Positions 22,254 through 32,298 of a DNA stretch of 64,000 bases are shown piece after piece. Source of the stretch: Anniella stebbinsi (lineage: Eukaryota; Chordata; Lepidosauria; Squamata; Anniellidae); contig JARDYH010000001.1 of the NCBI GenBank assembly GCA_029215795.1, forward strand, positions 183,899,654 through 183,963,653. The letters run 5' to 3'. The first letter of the stretch is position 1, and each line of letters begins with the position of its first letter. The position numbers were made by a program, and so were the translations under genes. The notes under the pieces were generated by a model, which saw nothing but the letters and a program-made list of their open reading frames with translations, had not been told where the DNA came from and did not search any database.

Positions 22254-23324
22254 ATGCTGCCAGCCTTGCCACACCTCCCTCTACCCTCCTGCTCCATCAT
22301 GCCCACCACTCCTCCCGTCCTGCCCGCCTCCCCTCTGGCCACCCCGGCACTGGCGACTATGGAGCAGAGGGGGCTCGCCATGGCCTGCTTGCAGGGGGTG
22401 ATCCAGGTGGCCTGGCAGAACCACGGCAACAGCGACGAGGAGGACTTGTTACATGCCCGGCTGAGGCGCCTGCGTGGGGCCTTGCCCGTGGAGCCAGTGT
22501 TTGGAACGGAGGCCTTCCGCTGGCCCCTTGGCGCAGCGGAGGCCATGCCTTGTCTCCGGGCTGCCATCCTGCTGGTGATTCACTGCCGTGAGGCGGCCAC
22601 AATGATGGCGGAGATGCTGGCTGGAGGCACAGCCGAGGAAGCCCTGCACCGTGCACCCCCCTTGTCGAAGTCGGCCGAGCTTCTTGCCGAGCGCGAGACT
22701 GTCTGCCGCCAGGTGCTCCCCCGGATGGATGCTGTGTGGAAGGAGATGCAGGACTTGGAGGGCTGGGACGACAAGCGATTCCGGGGGAGCTTCCGCATGT
22801 CCCGCGTGATGTTCGAGATGCTGGTGGCTGAGGTGACCCCAGTCCTGCAGCGGGAGTGTACCAACATGCGCCTGTGCATTCCTGTCTCTCTCCATCTTGC
22901 CCTGACACTGTACAAGCTGGCGTTCAATGTGGGCTACCTGCCGCTGTCGACCATCTTCGGGGTGAGCGTGTCCACCCCCTGCGAAATCTTCCGTGAGACG
23001 TGAGCATCCTGAATGAGCTGTACTTGGCCGATGTCATCCGGGTTGGGCATCTGAAGGAGCGATGGCGCTCCCTGTTTAGCTTGCTGGACTTGTAGGCCGA
23101 CATCATTCCGGACGTCATGGTGTGCTGCTGCATCCTGCACAACATCTGCGAGTCCTGTGGGGACGTGTTACTGGCCGAGCACCCTGACCTCCCCCGGGCG
23201 GGATATTGAGCCTTTGCTGGGCCCTGAGAATCCCGTTGGGGAGCGCCGCGCCCATTTGGAGGCATCAAGGGTGCGTGAGAGCATCAGTGCCTGGATCTGG
23301 CTCCGCTACCCCCACCCCCTGTGA
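22254..23324 (+). pseudogene. Harbinger transposase, copy 3, catalytic core deleted
   Basis: The exon follows CTCTCTTGCAG at 22181-22191. From ATG 22254 the frame is open to TGA at 23001, covering the N-terminal domain and the YKLAFNVGYLPLSTIFGVSV region. A frameshift follows. At about 23044 the sequence jumps from the segment before the first catalytic aspartate to GHLKERWRS after the third, a loss of roughly 0.6 kb containing all the DDE blocks. The C-terminal region continues to 23324. Confidence 0.82.
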
Positions 23325-23568
23325 GTGTTGGCTGTGGGGTTCCATCTGTGGACTGGCATCTCTCCCTAGCGTTCCGCCCCTCTCTGCCTCTTCCTCTTCG
23401 CCCGTTCAATGGCAAGCTCCCTGGGGGTGTTGGCTCAGCTGTCCCCTCTTCACCGCTGTGCCTTCCAGTCACCTTCTCCCTTCCCGGGGGCGCCTGGCCT
23501 TTCTGTAGGCTCTGCCCTTGCTTCATAGTGGCCATGTGCCTTATTGCCCATTTCTGAGCTCCCTGCTG

Positions 23569-23574
23569 AATAAA
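23569..23574 (+). promoter_or_regulatory. polyadenylation signal of Harbinger copy 3
   Basis: AATAAA lies about 245 bp past the transposase stop, in the same place as in copy 1. Confidence 0.6.
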
Positions 23575-24131
23575 GTTTTCCAAACTGCCCCACTCTTGCC
23601 TTCTTTCCTGTGTGTGCAGTGGATGCTCTGGGAGGGAGGTGGTTGTGGCTGGGGGATGTGGGTTGCCCTCGTGGCTGCTGAGTCACCCGTGTAGGGTGGG
23701 CGCAGGTCATTCCCTGGGGCATGGGTGCCAACATTTGGGGTGCAGTGCTGGGGGCAGGGGGCGGATGCTGTATTGGTGCAGCCGTTCCTCCTGGCTGCCT
23801 CTTTGCCCGAGGCTGTTGTGTTCCGCCCATTGCCTGAGGCGGCCAATGGGGTTTGGGAGGCGTGTCCTGCATCAGCTTCAATGGCGGCGCCCATGGGTTT
23901 TCGGCTGCAGTGTGTTCTGGGATACCTGCGGGAGGACTAGCGGAGGTTGGTAAACAGAGAACATGGCGGCCGAGCTGTCAGTCAGAGCTGCATACGTTAT
24001 TAGCAGCCAGGGCATTTGCCAGTTCCAAGCAACGCCGGCTGCAGCGTGTCATCTGTGGAGCTCCTCCTGCCTAACACACGGTCAGTACGTTATTTCTCCT
24101 CCATTGCCTAATATGTCATCCGAACTGAGCC

Positions 24132-24968
24132 ATTCTTTCCAGCCCTTGTGAGGTGCAACCCTGTCCATCTTCCAAGTAGAGTAGCCCATGGTCCCAGAAT
24201 CCAAATCCCTCACGTCAGCACCACCTTCGTAGCCAGTCGTTCACCTGGAGTATTTTTCTTTCCCTTTCTATTCCTCTTCCAAGAACTGGGAATATGAGAA
24301 AACTATCTGGGCCCCAAAGTTCTTGAGATTCCTTCCCAGAGCTGCAAAGTCTGATGCGATTTCTGCGTAGCTCCGCTTGGCAATATCATTTGTTCCCACA
24401 TTTATGAGAAGAAAAGGATATGTGTCAGTGGGCTTGATGAACTTTGGCAACCCTTCAGTCACATCTCTAATCTGTGCTCCAGTGAGACAGGTGAATCCAT
24501 AGTTCTTTGCGACATACTTGGGTTTCAATCCCCTGCAGCAGGGAGTCTCCCACAACAATTACTCTTCTCTTCTTCTTGGTCGACTGACCTTCTGCCTCTT
24601 GCTTACTGTTGCACAAGGTCCCCTGTAATTCTTCGTCTGCAGGCTGTCCTCCAGTCTCTTCCTCCAGTAGCTAAAAGCAGTTGCATAATTCTAATGGTTG
24701 CACTGGTGCAGAGTGTCTTCTAGTTCTTTTGCTCCTAGGTGTCACCCTCTTCCCAGGAGATCCCTCTTCGTTGGCTTTCTTCATCTCAGCATTCTCCACT
24801 TCTACTTCAGCTTGCTGTTGCTCTTCAAGCTCTTATGCTTCTTGTTGCTGTTGCAGTTCCACCATTCTGTCTAAGAACTCTTTGCCTTGGACACTCACTG
24901 AACAAGTGCTTTCACTTGTTCTTCCAATAATGCAATCAACTTGCACTTTTTGCAGGTGTACGCCATGT
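24132..24968 (-). pseudogene. CR1 ORF1 with SGNH/esterase-type domain (5' part of the split CR1)
   Basis: On the minus strand it starts at MAYTCKKCKLIALLEEQVKA (about 24968), a cysteine-pair plus coiled-coil start typical of CR1 ORF1. Through frameshifts it continues to an SGNH hydrolase-like segment: KKKRRVIVVGDSLLQG-type block, GAQIRDVTEGLP, FLLINVGTNDIAKRSYAEI. The GTND block carries the conserved Asn of SGNH esterases. The element continues at 18594 across Harbinger copy 3. Known CR1 ORF1 proteins bind RNA or lipids; this copy is dead. Confidence 0.8.
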
Positions 24969-24989
24969 TGATCTCAGGCAGGAAAGACA

Positions 24990-25215
24990 GGTTGCTTACC
25001 TGAAACTGTGGTTCTTCGAGTGGTCATCTGTGCATTCACACATATGGGCTTCACGCCTGCGTGGAGCCTTGCTCAGAACTTCTATAGCTAAAGGAAACTG
25101 AAAATAGGAGGGAACCCCTCCCCACCATCCGATTAGCATATCTATATGATGTTCCCACCTATTTCTCTCAGTTCCATGAGACCACCATTGTAGTGCGATC
25201 TGGAACCGAAAGGAC
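24990..25215 (-). repeat. DIRS inverted terminal repeat, one arm
   Basis: It is the reverse complement of 30190-30345. Shared stretches include CACATATGGGCTTC, GGAGCC.TGC, TATAGCTAAAGGAAA and TAGCATATCTATATGAT. Confidence 0.8.
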
Positions 25216-25269
25216 ATAGAACTTCGGTATAAGCCAAAAGCCCTATAACAACAAAGTGGAGACGGTGGG

Positions 25270-25375
25270 TGAGTTGTGTGAATGCACAGATGACCACTCG
25301 AAGAACCACAATTACAGGTAAGCAACCTGTTCTCCTTCTTCGGGGTCTCCGTGCATCACACATATGGGTGAGTAA
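25270..25375. repeat. DIRS internal complementary region
   Basis: 25280-25332 (GCACAGATGACCACTCGAAG, CAGGTAAGCAACC) complements the left arm's outer edge. 25333-25375 (TCTTCGGGGTCTCCGTGCAT) complements the right arm's outer edge. The junction allows circular-form replication in DIRS elements (family knowledge). Confidence 0.8.
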
Positions 25376-25384
25376 CAAGCTCAC

Positions 25385-25524
25385 TTACAGGAGAAGGGTC
25401 AGTGTTTCTTGTAGAATGGAGGATAATACTGCTCTGCAGTCTTTTCTTGCTCTGACATCAAGCCTGTAATGCTTGATAAACGTTGATGGCTGGGACCACA
25501 TTGCTGCTTTGCATTAAGTCCTCC

Positions 25525-25571
<47 letters not shown>

Positions 25572-26629
25572 TTTATTTCTTACCCGCCTCTCCGTCTAGA
25601 CACTGATGCTGCCATGCCTCTGATAGAATGAGCATGTATTGGCCCTGAGGGTTGTAAACCCGAGAGTTCATATGCCAGGAGTATCGTTTGGACAACCCAC
25701 TTTGCAAAACGCTGCAGAGAAATTGGTTGCCCTTTTTTCTGTTCACCATAACAAATGAACAGCTTCTGTGACTGTCTGAATGAAGCTGTTCTCGAATGGT
25801 AAAATGCCAAAGCTCTTCGCACATCTAGTGAGTGTAATGTTCTTTCTAGATGCGAAGGAGATGAGAAGAAGGTTGGTAGTACGATTTCTTGGTTTATGTG
25901 GATTGGAGAGACTACTTTCGGAAGGAAAGTGATGTCTGGTCTTAATACTACCTTAACCTTGTGAAAAACAGTATAAGGCGCATCTGACCTTAGGGCACAA
26001 AGTTCACTGGATCTTCTAGCAGAAGTCAAAGCTAGTAAGAAAGCAACTTTCCAGGAGAGAGAAGGCATAGATCAGTAGATGCCAATGGTTCAAATGGCTT
26101 TGATGTGAGTGCATTGAGGACCACAGAAAGACTCCAACTTGGTATTGGGGACCTTATCGGGACAGCTAAATTTTTAATTCCTTTAAGAAACTGACGAACA
26201 ACTGGATGTGAAAAAACTGTAAACCCCTCAAACTGAGAATGCTTGTCAGAAATCGCTGACAGGTAGAGCTTTGTTCAAACCTTTATCGAACAAACAACGT
26301 AAAAACTTCAGAACTAACGATATTGAGCAAGTAGTCAGATTTTCCCCTTCTACCATGGCAAAATCAGAGAATTTTGTCCATTTGTATTTGTATGATTTCT
26401 GAGTTGTTGGTTTCTTTGCTGCCTGCAAAACAGATAATATATTGGGAGAGAGATTTTCCATTATATTTTTGGATGTATTCTCCAAGCCGTGAGGTGTAAA
26501 GTGAGCAGGTCTGGGTGTCGTATTCGGCCGTGGTTCTGCGTGAAAAGATCTGGCTGTCTGATGAGTTTGATATATTTCCCCTGCGCCAAACGAAGTAGTG
26601 GGGCAAACCATGGTTGTCTCGGCCACCAT
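25385..26629 (-). pseudogene. DIRS tyrosine recombinase (split by an L2 tail, frameshifted)
   Basis: The N-terminal core-binding part is QAAKKPTTQKSYKYKWTKF (about 26420). The catalytic part begins near 26068 with the first arginine in LTSARRSSEL and continues to the HxxR block HAHSIRGMA (about 25620). After the inserted L2 tail, the nucleophile tyrosine lies in TFIKHYRLDV (about 25450-25480), and the frame closes at TAA near 25385. All catalytic residues are therefore recognisable, but stops and frameshifts near 26070-26245 and the insertion disable it. It would recombine circular cDNA into the genome without target duplication. Confidence 0.82.
25526..25599 (-). mobile_element. very short L2-type LINE 3' tail
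   Basis: An (AAT)n run followed by ATTTATTTCTTACCCGCCTC is the reverse complement of the 3' end of the L2-type LINE at 30130-30185. It interrupts the DIRS recombinase between the HxxR block and the catalytic tyrosine. Confidence 0.8.
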
Positions 26630-26762
26630 GGCATGACAATTATGCAGTTGGTATCTTTGCTATGACTTTGTTGAGTAGAAGGAATGGTGGGAAAAGGTAA
26701 TAGGATCCTCTTATCCAATGTCTGGCAAACGTATCTCCCAGTGACCTCCGACCTAATCCGCT

Positions 26763-27398
26763 TCAGCTGCAGAATTGGAAACACTCAGTGTTTTCCTGCA
26801 TAGCAAAGAGGTCTATTTGTGGAGTTCTCCACAGAACGAAAAGATGGTTCAGAACATCTGGCTGGAGTTGCCACTCGTGGCTGATCGATCCAACACGATT
26901 TAGCTTGTCCGCTAAAACGTTCTCTGTGCCAGCGATGTGAGTGACAATAAGTCTGATGTTTCTCATGATACACCAATCGTAAATCCCTACTGTCAAGCAA
27001 TTCAAGGAACGGCATCGCGTCCTTCCCTCCTTGTTCAGGTAAGCCATGACTGTGGTGTTGTCTGTGAGGACATGCACTATCTGATGATGTAGCATGTTCT
27101 CGACCGCTCTTAGGGCTTTTTGAACTGCAAGCATCTCTAACATGTTGATATGATGCGCTTTTTCTTTCAGCGACCAAGTGCCTTGGATTCGAAGGGTGTC
27201 CAAGTAGGCTCCCCAGCCATGAAGAGAAGCATCCGTTGTTAAAGTTATGGATGGATCTGTGGGGCAAAATGGTTTGCTTTTTGAAAGGTTTGATGGCAGT
27301 GTCCACCAACGTAGCGATTGTAGAACATTCTGTGGAATGTTGAGGCTGACCCGATGAGTGTTGAAACTGGCGAGGAACCACAACTGTAGTGTCCTCAT
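26763..27398 (-). pseudogene. DIRS RNase H domain
   Basis: The frame contains LTTDASLHGWGAYL (first catalytic Asp), INMLEMLAVQKAL (Glu), VLTDNTTVMAYLNKEG (Asp) and IAGTENVLADKLNR, the order seen in DIRS RNase H. It follows the RT remnant (27411-27637) and precedes the recombinase. It is open for about 211 codons, but neighbouring frames are shifted. Confidence 0.82.
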
Positions 27399-27410
27399 TC
27401 GAAGTCGATC

Positions 27411-27637
27411 TCACTCTACAACTGCAATTGAAGCTATCATTAGACCTAATAGCCGCTGAATGCAGAAGGCAGTCACCTGAGATTTTTGATGAAAGTGCTT
27501 TGCTAAGTTGTCTAGCGTGTGCAAGTGATCTATCGGGAGGTATGCCCCGGCTTCTCTGGAATTTAACACCGATCCGATGAATTTGATAATCTGAGATGGC
27601 ACAGTTTGAGATTTCTCTGCATTGACATAAAGACTAG
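27411..27637 (-). pseudogene. DIRS reverse transcriptase, C-terminal remnant
   Basis: NAEKSQTVPSQIIKFIGSVL and the following DHLHTLDNLAKHF match the RT thumb of DIRS elements. The catalytic fingers and palm are absent; the sequence is cut at 27638 by the GC-rich hAT fragment. Confidence 0.75.
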
Positions 27638-27888
27638 GGGTGTGCACGGACCCCCCCCCCCCCCGGATCGGATCGGGACCTCCATTTTTGTTTTCCCCAT
27701 AGACTTGCATTGGGGGAAAGAAAGCTTTCCCCCAATGCAAGTCTATGAGGAAAAAATGGCAGCAGGTGGGTGAGGGGGGGCCTAACTCCCTCCTCCCCCC
27801 GGGGCCATCTGCTGTGGATGGCCCCGGCAGTTAAGCCCCCTCCCCAGCTCTCCTTACCCCCCCCCCGGGGCTGTCTGCTTCCATCCGC
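27638..27888 (+). mobile_element. GC-rich hAT-type element, left part only
   Basis: It begins TAGGGGTGTGCACGGACC and matches 55922-56250 (ACCTCC, CCCCATAGACTTGCATT, GTGGATGGCCCCGGCAG), with a palindrome around the AATGCAAGTCTATG block. Similarity stops at about 27888. The right end is missing. Confidence 0.78.
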
Positions 27889-28119
27889 TGGCGCCTGGTG
27901 CTGTTCCCCAAGGCAGAAAAGGCACAGAGAGTGTCTGTCTGTGTGTGGAAACTTCGCACCACAGCTGACACAGTTTTTAACGGACCTGAAGACGTGCCTG
28001 AGGTGATCATGACAATGGAGAAATAAATAAAATATAAACTGAAAGACTGAAATATGATAGATGAGAAGAAAAAAGGAAGAAATTAAAACACATTTGAATA
28101 ATGTCTTAGTAAGCTAGCT
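27889..28119. other. unassigned AT-rich flank
   Basis: No recognisable gene or repeat between the hAT fragment and the L2-type LINE. Confidence 0.45.
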
Positions 28120-30185
28120 AGTAATAGTGAGACTCGCGCCATCTTCGTTCCTATGGGGTGGCAATACGTGCAGCGAAGAAAGCTTTCTTCTCTGCGCGCA
28201 TTGCGTCTGCGAATTCGCGTCCAGCGGAACTGTTCAGGGTGGTGAGGGGTCTAACCCGGGCACCTTCCCCCCTGAATCCGACTTTAGAGCCTTCGGCGGT
28301 TCGCTGCGATGCCTTTAATGATCATTTCGCAGATAAAATCTCTCGGATAAGAGCCGACTTAGATGCCGTCGTTATAGCAGAGGCTGACGATGGAGTGTCC
28401 AGTGACTCCGCGAGTAGAATTATACTGGATCGGTTTCAGTTGGTGAGTACCGAGGACGTGGACAAGCTGCTTGGACGAGTGAGGGGGACGACTTGCCCTC
28501 TCGATCCCTGTCCTTCATGGCTGGTCGTCCAGGGAGGAGATGCGGTTAGATCGCAATTACAATATATTATTAATGCATCTCTCAGGGAGGGGAGTTTTCC
28601 ATCATGTTTAAAAGAAGCGGTGGTACGGCCGCTTCTAAAGAAGCCCTCCCTGGATCCCCTGGACTTTAATAACTACAGACCGGTATCAAACCTTCCATTC
28701 TTGGGCAAGGTGATCGAGAGGGCGGTTGCCTTTCAACTCCAGGTAGTCTTGGATGACACTGATTTTCTAGACCCATTTCAAACTGGCTTCAGGGCGGGAT
28801 ACGGAGTTGAGACTGCTATGGTCGCCTTAGCGGATGATCTACGCCTGGGTATTGACAGGGGGAGTGTGTCCCTGTTGGTACTTTTGGACCTCTCAGCGGC
28901 ATTCGATACCATCGACCATGGTATCCTTCTGGAACGCCTGAGGGGATTGGGAATCGGGGGCACTGTGCTTCAGTGGTTCCGGTCCTACCTCTCGGGCAGG
29001 TTCCAGATGGTGATGCTTGGGGATAGCTGCTCTGCAAAGAAGGAGCTGCTGTGTGGCGTACCGCAAGGTGCCATCCTTTCCCCAATGCTGTTTAACATTT
29101 ATATGAAACCGTTGGGAGAGATCATCCGGAGGCATGGGGCGGGGTGCTATCAGTATGCTGATGACACCCAAATATATTTCTCTATGCCTTCGACAACATC
29201 GTCAGCTAAGGATAGTGTGTCTCCTCTGAATGAATGCTTGGAGGCGGTAATGGGCTGGATGAGGAAAAACAAACTGAAGCTGAATCCAGACAAGACGGAG
29301 GTGCTTGCTGTCAAAGGCCGCAACCTGGGTTTGGAGGTGTGTCAACCGGTTCTGGATGGGGTTACACTCCCCCTGAAAGACTGTGTTCGCAGCTTGGGGG
29401 TGCTCCTGGATCCGTCGCTCCAAATGACAGCCCAGATAGATGCGACGGCCAGGAGTGCCTACTATCAGCTTCGGCTGATACGCCAGCTGCGCCCCTTCCT
29501 AGAGTTGGAAGACCTAAAGATGGTGGTGCACGCGCTGGTAACTTCGAGGCTTGACTTCTGCAATGCGCTGTACATAGGGCTACCTTTGTGCCTAGTCCGG
29601 AAACTTCAACTAGTTCAAAATATGGCAGCCAGGTTGGTCACCGGTACATCTAGGAGTGACCATATTACGCCAGCTTTAAAATCGCTCCACTGGCTGCCAA
29701 TTAGTTTCCGGGCGAAGTATAAAGTGTTGGTCATTACCTTTAAAGCCCTACATGGTTTGGGTCCAGGTTACCTGCGGGATCGCCTTCTCCCGTACAATCC
29801 GCCCCGCACGCTCAGGTCCTCTGGGAAGAACTTACTGCGGTCGGCCAAGACTAGGCTGACAACTGTTACCCAGAGGACCTTCTCTTCTGCCGCTCCCAGA
29901 CTGTGGAATGACCTGCCGGAGGAGACTCGTCAACTTAACAGTCTTTTAGAATTTAAGAAAGCTATAAAGACTGTTCTCTTCCGGCAGGCATATCCAGTGT
30001 AATTTTTAGAATGTTTTTAGGATGTTTTAGGATGTTTTAATGATGTTTTAGGATGTTTTAATGCAGTTTTAATAATATTTGTCATGTTTTAATTAGTTTT
30101 ATGTATTTTATCATGCTGTTGTTCCCCGCCTCGATCTAGATGGAGAGGCGGGTAAGAAATAAATCGTTATTATTATTATTATTAT
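28120..30185 (+). mobile_element. 5'-truncated L2-type (CR1/L2 group) LINE
   Basis: It starts without the endonuclease domain. It carries an open RT ORF, a T-rich 3' UTR with repeated GGATGTTTTA units (30010-30060), the end GGAGAGGCGGGTAAGAAATA and a (TTA)n tail. The same tail recurs at 25526-25599 and both lie inside the DIRS element. Confidence 0.88.
28158..30002 (+). CDS. L2-type LINE ORF2 reverse transcriptase, open frame
   Basis: This is a 614-codon open frame from GTG 28158 to TAA 30000-30002; the native ORF would start upstream, so this start is nominal. RT blocks appear in order: NNYRPVSNLPFLGKVIERAV, LLVLLDLSAAFDTIDHG (catalytic Asp), GVPQGAILSPMLFNIY, YQYADDTQIYFSM (catalytic YADD), LNPDKTEVLAV and LGVLLDPSLQM. 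The conserved L2-type C-terminus follows (LVTSRLDFCNALYIGLP, LKSLHWLPISFRAKYK, PRLWNDLPEETR). The endonuclease is missing, so it cannot start target-primed reverse transcription itself. The lack of stops suggests a relatively recent insertion. Confidence 0.88.
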   Translation: MAIRAAKKAFFSARIASANSRPAELFRVVRGLTRAPSPLNPTLEPSAVRCDAFNDHFADKISRIRADLDAVVIAEADDGVSSDSASRIILDRFQLVSTEDVDKLLGRVRGTTCPLDPCPSWLVVQGGDAVRSQLQYIINASLREGSFPSCLKEAVVRPLLKKPSLDPLDFNNYRPVSNLPFLGKVIERAVAFQLQVVLDDTDFLDPFQTGFRAGYGVETAMVALADDLRLGIDRGSVSLLVLLDLSAAFDTIDHGILLERLRGLGIGGTVLQWFRSYLSGRFQMVMLGDSCSAKKELLCGVPQGAILSPMLFNIYMKPLGEIIRRHGAGCYQYADDTQIYFSMPSTTSSAKDSVSPLNECLEAVMGWMRKNKLKLNPDKTEVLAVKGRNLGLEVCQPVLDGVTLPLKDCVRSLGVLLDPSLQMTAQIDATARSAYYQLRLIRQLRPFLELEDLKMVVHALVTSRLDFCNALYIGLPLCLVRKLQLVQNMAARLVTGTSRSDHITPALKSLHWLPISFRAKYKVLVITFKALHGLGPGYLRDRLLPYNPPRTLRSSGKNLLRSAKTRLTTVTQRTFSSAAPRLWNDLPEETRQLNSLLEFKKAIKTVLFRQAYPV

Positions 30186-30189
30186 TATG

Positions 30190-30345
30190 GCAGTCGAAGA
30201 ACTGAGGGAAATAGGTGGGAAATCATATAGATATGCTAATTGGACGGTTTCCTTTAGCTATAGTTTCCTTTAGCTATAGAAGTTCCGAGTGAGGCTCCAC
30301 GCAGGCATGAAGCCCATATGTGTGATGCACAGAGACCACGAAGAA
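30190..30345 (-). repeat. DIRS inverted terminal repeat, second arm
   Basis: It is the reverse complement of 24990-25215 and contains a small internal duplication of TTTCCTTTAGCTATAG (30247-30282). Confidence 0.8.
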
Positions 30346-30830
30346 GAACATGAACATTGCACACATGTTGCAGGTCACCACCACTAGAGACTCCTTTCCA
30401 TCCATAGTCTCCATTTCTGTTTTGTTTCTGCCTTCTGATTGTGTTGGAATTTTGTTAAGGACCTCCCCCTTGACCTCCCCTGCCGAACTCCCCCTGACAA
30501 ACTCCTGTTTGCTCACCCTGTTTGCTCGCTCTGATCGTTTGCTCTCTGGGAACTCTCTTCCTTATATTCCTTCTAGTCCAGCAGGGGCAGCTTCCTCTTC
30601 TCTGCTCTGCTCAGCTTGGAGTCAGGAAACAGAATAAAAGATGCATAGAATATTCAAGACTTTTCATGTACAGAGTATGGGAAAGACCAAGCTGAGCTTG
30701 CACTCCTTGAACAGGAAGGTAAATACAACTTGATAGCTAGAACTAAGACTTCGTGGGATGACTCCTGTGACTGGAATGCAGCAATGAAAAGAATGAATTC
30801 TTTGAGGAATCATCTATGCATTCACACATA
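30346..30830. other. unassigned; ends in a DIRS-end fragment
   Basis: No gene. About 30555-30650 ends in GAATAAAAGATGCATAG, possibly LTR-like. 30795-30828 (ATCTATGCATTCACACAT) resembles the DIRS terminal repeat and is cut by the Tc1 element. Confidence 0.4.
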
Positions 30831-31866
30831 CAGTGGTGAGGAAAAGTTTGTGAAACCTAATGATAATTACATAAATTCCATAGTTTGACCATGATGGCCT
30901 TTATGAATCAAAACCAGTTCTTTTCTAAATATCCAATAGGTTTATATTAAGCAATTCCATGTCTTGTAAAAAAAACCAACGACGTATAAATTAGATAAAC
31001 TATGTGTACTTAAAAGTCAGGTCATGTGCAAAAATAGGTGATCCCTTGGTTTTATTGACTCAAAGGGAATAATTAGAATCAGATGTTTAATGTTGAGGTA
31101 GATTTTACATTTGGGAGGCCCCATTCTATAAAAGGAACATAAATTTTGTGAGTTTCATCTTCATCATATGGTTGTGAGGAAATATATGCCACGATGAAAA
31201 GACATATCTGAGGACCTCAGAAAAGCAGTTCATCAGTCTAGAAAGGATTATAAAACCTTCTCTAAGAATTTGGGGTTCCACCAATCCACTGTCAGACAGA
31301 CAGTCTACAAATGGAGAAGGTTCAAGACCACAGTCACTCTACCCAGGAACAGTCGTCCTACCAATTCTCTCCAAGAACAAAATTGTGCATCATCCAGGAA
31401 GTCAAAAAGTACATCAGAGAAACATCCAATGAACTGCAGGCCACTCTTGCTTTGTGAGTGTTCATGACTCAACGATCAAAAAAAGGCTGAACAAGAATGG
31501 CATTCATGGGAGAAGAGCCAGCAGGAAATCACTTCTCGCTAAAAAGAACATTGTTGCCCATCTGAAGTTCTCTAAAGATCACATAGATGGTCCCTAAGAC
31601 TTCTGGAACAATGTTCTCTGGTCAGATGAGTCAAAAGTAGAACTTCTTGGCCTCAATGGAAATGTAATGTTTGGCGAAAAATAACACTGAGTTCAAACAG
31701 AAGAACCTCACCCCAACCATCAAGCACGATGGTAGGAATGTGATGGTTTGGGCCTGTTTTGCTTCCTCAGGACCTGGACAGCTTGCCATCGTTGACACAA
31801 ACCATGAATTCTGCAGTGAATCAGAAGATTCTAGAGAAGAATGACAGATCATCCGTCCATGAGCTG
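30831..31866 (+). mobile_element. Tc1/mariner element, left part
   Basis: It follows a TA dinucleotide and begins CAGTGGTGAGGAAAAGTTTG. The degraded transposase has a paired-like N-terminal helix region (KNLGFHQSTVRQTVYKWRRF, about 31260-31320), then a linker and catalytic segments read through frameshifts (FWNNVLWSDES near 31600-31630). It stops after GAAGAATGACAGATCATCC...CATGAGCTGG near 31866. The matching right part lies at 39730-40195 in the same orientation. Confidence 0.82.
31185..31866 (+). pseudogene. Tc1-like transposase, N-terminal and middle part
   Basis: The start region KRHI.EDLRKAVHQSRKDYK is followed by the helix-turn-helix residues GFHQSTVRQTVYKW. Stops and frameshifts occur around 31460, 31595 and 31660. 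The last part preceding the break corresponds to the segment just before the QHDNDPKH catalytic block, which reappears at about 39750. Confidence 0.78.
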
Positions 31867-31959
31867 GCACACTTTCCCTACTGTCACTTTGCCTCCTGTT
31901 TCTGTCTAACAACAGGGATTAGCAGCTTCCTCTTTCTCACATGGGGAAGAAAGAGGAAG

Positions 31960-32190
31960 CAAGTAGCGACCATGTGGCCCCTTCAGTGAGCACCTGGCGA
32001 GTCCACGGGTCTTCGCGACATACTTGGGTTTCAATCCCCCGCAGCAGGGAGTCTTCCACAACGACTACTCTTCTCTTCTTCTTGGTTGACTGACCTTCTG
32101 CCTCTTGCTCCCTGTTGCATGGGGGCCCTTCAGTGGGCATTTTTATAGCATAGCTTATCCTGCACAGAGAAGGAAATTGCACCAACTATT
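31960..32190 (-). pseudogene. CR1 ORF1 fragment
   Basis: KKKRRVVVVEDSLLRGIETQ on the minus strand matches the SGNH-type segment of the CR1 ORF1 at 24132-24968. The catalytic-type Gly of GDS is replaced by Glu (EDS). Confidence 0.7.
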
Positions 32191-32298
32191 GTCAGAGCCA
32201 AGAAGAAACCAGTTTTCTGGGTCTTATTTTGTAGCACGAAAAACATCAGAAGAAGCAGGCGATGTGCAGGAAGATCACTGCATCATCAAAATGACCCG

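Larger units (their letters stand above)
18595..24131 (+). mobile_element. PIF/Harbinger transposon, copy 3 (both ends present, TSD ATT)
   Basis: The element spans 5537 bp from GGCTCAGTTCAGATGACACG to its inverted end, which reads GGCTCAGTTCGGATGACATA on the minus strand. It is flanked by the 3-bp repeat ATT (18592-18594, 24132-24134), as expected for Harbinger. It lies in the CR1 intergenic region, and CR1 sequence is continuous across the insertion. It carries a SANT-protein gene, the small conserved exon and a transposase lacking its catalytic centre. The 18595-19561 leader holds no gene; it contains subterminal repeats and an untranslated leader. Confidence 0.93.
24985..30345 (-). mobile_element. 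DIRS-type tyrosine-recombinase retrotransposon (nested, minus strand)
   Basis: RNase H and tyrosine recombinase modules lie in order on the minus strand behind a truncated RT. The two ends are inverted copies of one sequence: the left end (24990-25215) is the reverse complement of the right end (30190-30345), sharing ATATAGATATGCTAAT and GGCTCCACGCAGGC. A segment at 25270-25375 joins the outer edges of both ends, the internal complementary region diagnostic of DIRS1-like elements. Insertions inside it are an L2 tail (25526-25599), a GC-rich hAT fragment (27638) and an L2-type LINE (28120-30185). All frames are broken. Confidence 0.88.

Noticed and set aside
25526..25568. (AAT)n as an independent microsatellite
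   Set aside because: It is the tail of a truncated L2-type LINE, as shown by the adjoining 3' end sequence.
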